Shown one piece after another: positions 5,546 to 6,867 of a DNA stretch of 6,867 bases. Numbering within the stretch: the first letter of the stretch is position 1; the number at the start of each line of letters is the position of its first letter. The stretch comes from SIG607 sp045590395. Its GTDB lineage: Bacteria; Bacillota; Clostridia; Oscillospirales; Acutalibacteraceae. Under the pieces are notes generated by a model. The model ran no database searches, was not told the origin of the DNA, and saw only the letters and a program-made list of their open reading frames with translations. Where the stretch lies: positions 1 to 6,867 of the forward strand of contig JAZNQX010000007.1 of NCBI GenBank assembly GCA_045590395.1, in the 5' to 3' direction. Position numbers and translations under genes: made by a program.

Positions 5546-5712
5546 ATGAAATTCGCCTTACGGCGAGTGAAATAGCTTCGCTATGAAATACGCTATGCGT
5601 ATGAAATATTTGCTTCGCAAATATGAAGAGGCGAATTTTATTTCACTTTCTGCGTTAGCAGAAAATTTCATAATCCTTTAGGATTATTTCATATTGCGTA
5701 GCAATATTTCAT
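5546..5712. repeat. Array of seven short hairpins with mirror-image spacers
   Basis: Seven consecutive stem-loops have unrelated stem sequences. 1: TCGCC/GGCGA (5553-5566). 2: ATAGC/GCTAT (5572-5584). 3: ATACGC/GCGTAT (5588-5602). 4: ATATTTGC/GCAAATAT (5606-5624). 5: TTTCTGC/GCAGAAA (5647-5664). 6: ATAATCC/GGATTAT (5670-5687). 7: ATATTGC/GCAATAT (5691-5707). Loops are three or four bases. The spacers are nearly constant. The left half has ATGAAAT at 5546, 5583 and 5601 and GTGAAAT at 5567. The right half has the reverse complement: ATTTCAC at 5640 and ATTTCAT at 5665, 5686 and 5706. In addition AAATTCGCC (5549-5557) is complementary to GGCGAATTT (5630-5638). No reading frame explains it. It lies between the tRNA terminator and the four-helix-bundle gene and probably belongs to the same inserted unit. 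It is not CRISPR, because stems vary and spacers are constant. Confidence 0.88.
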
Positions 5713-5718
5713 TAAGAG

Positions 5719-5727
5719 TGCTATAAT
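5719..5727 (+). promoter_or_regulatory. Extended -10 promoter of the four-helix-bundle/GNAT pair
   Basis: TG-C-TATAAT: TG at 5719-5720 and a perfect hexamer at 5722-5727. No consensus -35 exists; that position (about 5699-5704) falls in the loop and descending arm of the seventh hairpin. Transcription would begin near 5734, leaving only about 13 bases before the start codon and excluding the hairpin array from this mRNA. Confidence 0.65.
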
Positions 5728-5734
5728 ATTCGCA

Positions 5735-5742
5735 GAGGTGAT
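5735..5742 (+). promoter_or_regulatory. Strong ribosome-binding site that selects a TTG start
   Basis: GAGGTGAT is an uninterrupted eight-base match to the complement of the 16S rRNA 3' end. The in-frame GTG at 5738 lies inside it and cannot be served by it. The TTG at 5747 is six bases after the GAGGTG core, an ideal distance, so TTG is the start. Confidence 0.8.
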
Positions 5743-5746
5743 ATTT

Positions 5747-6094
5747 TTGAAAGAGAATAAACTTGTTGATTTGTCAATGGATTTTTCTGTAAAGGTTATA
5801 AAGCTTTGTGAAAATATAAAAGGACACTACTCACTTGTTAATCAATTAGAACGTTCTGCAACTTCTATTGGCGCTAATATCCACGAAGCAAATTATGCTC
5901 ACGGAAAACCCGATTTTGTTGCCAAACTTCAAATATCTCTTAAAGAGTGTTATGAAACGGAATATTGGATTGAACTGTTTGTTAAATCAGATATAATTGA
6001 TAGAAAAATTGCAAAAGATTTATATAATCAATGCGGTACAATTCGTAGAATTCTTATCGCCTCTATCAACACCGCAAAGGAAAACAACAAATGA
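5747..6094 (+). CDS. Four-helix-bundle protein, 23S rRNA IVS / bAvd-like family
   Basis: The product is 115 residues from the TTG start. It belongs to the family first seen as ORFs inside 23S rRNA intervening sequences and related to bAvd, the accessory protein of diversity-generating retroelements; its own function is unknown. The hallmark RSATSIGANIHEA (36-48) ends helix 2 and leads into helix 3, where FVAKLQISLKECYETEYWIE carries the conserved face. Length is normal and the protein is soluble. bAvd forms basic pentamers that bind nucleic acid and reverse transcriptase, so a nucleic-acid partner is plausible, but no reverse transcriptase or rRNA lies in the window. The array of seven hairpins directly upstream is a candidate partner (inference). 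The gene is translationally coupled to the GNAT gene by an ATGA overlap and is A/T-richer than the housekeeping genes, consistent with acquisition. A GTG at 5738 is the alternative start but overlaps the ribosome-binding site. Confidence 0.9.
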   Translation: MKENKLVDLSMDFSVKVIKLCENIKGHYSLVNQLERSATSIGANIHEANYAHGKPDFVAKLQISLKECYETEYWIELFVKSDIIDRKIAKDLYNQCGTIRRILIASINTAKENNK

Positions 6095-6513
6095 TAAAAA
6101 ACATAAAAGATATTTTGTGTACTCATGAAACCTATGATATATATTCAGCTTGTATGTTCGAGCCTACTTTCGATAAATTTAAGATAAAAGTTCAACAAAT
6201 GCAAAATGATTCTTCTGTTTCTGTATATGGATATTTTTTAAACGAAAAAATCATTGGTGTAATTTCCACACAAGAAACTGATAAAACTGTAGAAATCATG
6301 GGAATAGCAGTTGATAGTAAAGAAAGACATTCAGGTATTGGAACGAAACTTATAGATTATGTAAGAGATAAAAGCCTAAAATCTATTATTGCCGAAACTG
6401 ACAGCGATGCCGTTATGTTTTATAAAAAATACGGTTTTGACATAGAAGAAGAGTTAGTATCAAAATCCAATATTTCTTATATTAGATATGTATGCACTTT
6501 GAATTACAAATAA
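6091..6513 (+). CDS. GNAT-family N-acetyltransferase
   Basis: Predicted to transfer an acyl group, probably from acetyl-CoA, to an unidentified amine. The 140-residue product is a single GNAT domain. Beta-strand EIMGIAVDSKERHSGIGTKL (68-87) holds the acetyl-CoA pyrophosphate loop R79-H-S-G-I-G84, matching (Q/R)xxGx(G/A). Motif B is seen in ETDSDAVMFYKKYGF (102-116), with Tyr111 or Tyr114 placed as the usual general acid. The N-terminal third, where substrate specificity lies, matches nothing I can name. It overlaps the preceding stop codon (ATGA, 6091-6094) with AAAGGA (6076-6081) as its ribosome-binding site, so both proteins should be made together. One row counted by hand (6121-6180) is 19/60 G+C against 31/60 in rsmD (3181-3240). 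It could modify its partner, a translation component or a small molecule; nothing here decides. Confidence 0.9.
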   Translation: MIKNIKDILCTHETYDIYSACMFEPTFDKFKIKVQQMQNDSSVSVYGYFLNEKIIGVISTQETDKTVEIMGIAVDSKERHSGIGTKLIDYVRDKSLKSIIAETDSDAVMFYKKYGFDIEEELVSKSNISYIRYVCTLNYK

Positions 6514-6548
6514 AAATATGTATCGTTTCAAACACATAGATTAAAACC

Positions 6549-6580
6549 AAACCCCTGTCGATTATTATCGACAGGGGTTT
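6549..6580. terminator. Bidirectional terminator between convergent genes
   Basis: A perfect 14-bp stem, AAACCCCTGTCGAT (6549-6562) with ATCGACAGGGGTTT (6567-6580), has a TATT loop. On the plus strand the arm ends in TTT followed by ACACTT. On the minus strand it ends in TTT followed by GGTTTTAA. T-runs are modest both ways, but the stem is very stable. It sits between the GNAT gene (+) and the GtrA gene (-) and should serve both. Confidence 0.85.
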
Positions 6581-6596
6581 ACACTTATTACTTTCT

Positions 6597-6867
6597 TTAC
6601 TTTTCTTGTCTTTTTGCAGTGTCTATGGATTTTCCAAACACTACTATGCGGTCATAAAGATATTCTGTAGTTAAATTTATAATCATAGTAATTGCAAGAA
6701 CAAGATACTCGTTTAAGTGTGCTTTATCAGTAAGTAGGGCAGTCCACCAGGTTGAAAGGGGAGTAAATATTGCATAAAACAGAGCAACTTTAAGCATAGC
6801 GATAGGTATATTATTCGCCGAATAAAAGGTGAATTTGCGGTTTAAAGTGAAATTCCAAACTACAGAA
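6597..6867 (-). CDS. GtrA-family membrane protein, 5' end outside the window
   Basis: The frame is open from the TAA at 6597-6599 to the right edge, giving 89 visible residues. The in-frame Met at 6797 is therefore internal and not the start. Just inside the edge is NFTLNRKFTF, the GtrA hallmark between the second and third membrane helices. Two hydrophobic helices follow: AMLKVALFYAIFTPLSTWWT and a second one around LNEYLVLAITMIINLTTEYL. The protein ends with a basic tail after RIVVFGK. GtrA proteins are small four-helix membrane proteins thought to help move undecaprenyl-linked sugars across the membrane for surface polysaccharide modification. Its genomic partners, typically a glycosyltransferase, would lie to the right and cannot be seen. 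It is convergent with the GNAT gene across a shared terminator. Confidence 0.88.
   Translation of the reverse strand, partial: SVVWNFTLNRKFTFYSANNIPIAMLKVALFYAIFTPLSTWWTALLTDKAHLNEYLVLAITMIINLTTEYLYDRIVVFGKSIDTAKRQEK

Noticed and set aside
5546..5712. CRISPR array
   Set aside because: The constant element is only about seven bases, the intervals are 16-39 bases and self-complementary, orientation flips midway, and no cas gene is present.
5747..6094. A 23S rRNA intervening sequence or a diversity-generating retroelement
   Set aside because: No 23S rRNA flanks and no reverse transcriptase, template repeat or variable repeat are visible; only the accessory-type protein is present.
6514..6548. 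Hairpin TATGT/ACATA after the GNAT gene
   Set aside because: Only five A/T-rich pairs with a 12-base loop; the strong 14-bp stem just downstream explains termination.
6597..6797. Complete 66-residue membrane protein starting at 6797
   Set aside because: The frame stays open to the window edge and the added residues carry the GtrA motif, so the Met at 6797 is internal to a longer, truncated gene.

Overview
The window looks like a chromosomal segment of a low-to-mid GC Firmicute, most likely a gut-type anaerobic member of the Clostridia (Oscillospiraceae/Ruminococcaceae-like). This is inferred from consensus TTGACA/TATAAT promoters, strong purine-rich Shine-Dalgarno sites, tRNA genes that encode CCA, the rsmD-coaD pair, and a cytoplasmic GH29 fucosidase. 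The genus cannot be named from this sequence.

Positions 1-2937 hold two metabolic genes. The first is an IMP dehydrogenase behind a perfect consensus promoter. It appears collinear, without gaps, with the well-studied Tritrichomonas foetus enzyme. The second is an alpha-L-fucosidase (GH29) closed by a strong intrinsic terminator. Positions 2958-5252 form a housekeeping operon: rsmD (16S rRNA m2G966 methyltransferase), coaD (phosphopantetheine adenylyltransferase, coenzyme A synthesis), an Ala/Glu-rich coiled-coil protein of unknown role and, past a weak hairpin, a multi-pass membrane protein of unknown role. rsmD and coaD overlap, and the third gene starts at or just after the coaD stop codon.

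Positions 5282-5543 are a compact tRNA operon: promoter, tRNA-CAT (Met or Ile2), tRNA-Trp(CCA), terminator. The 5' leader and 3' trailer of the first tRNA are complementary and could form a clamp around it. That tRNA also has three stem mismatches.

Positions 5546-6513 look like an inserted accessory cassette and are the most unusual part of the window. A run of seven small hairpins has different stem sequences but near-invariant spacers: ATGAAAT-type in the left half and the reverse complement ATTTCAT-type in the right half. It is followed by an extended -10 promoter, a TTG-started four-helix-bundle protein of the 23S rRNA intervening-sequence/bAvd-like family, and a GNAT acetyltransferase translationally coupled to it by an ATGA overlap. 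Both genes are visibly A/T-richer than the upstream genes. A bidirectional terminator separates them from a convergent, 5'-truncated GtrA-family membrane protein gene that runs off the right edge.
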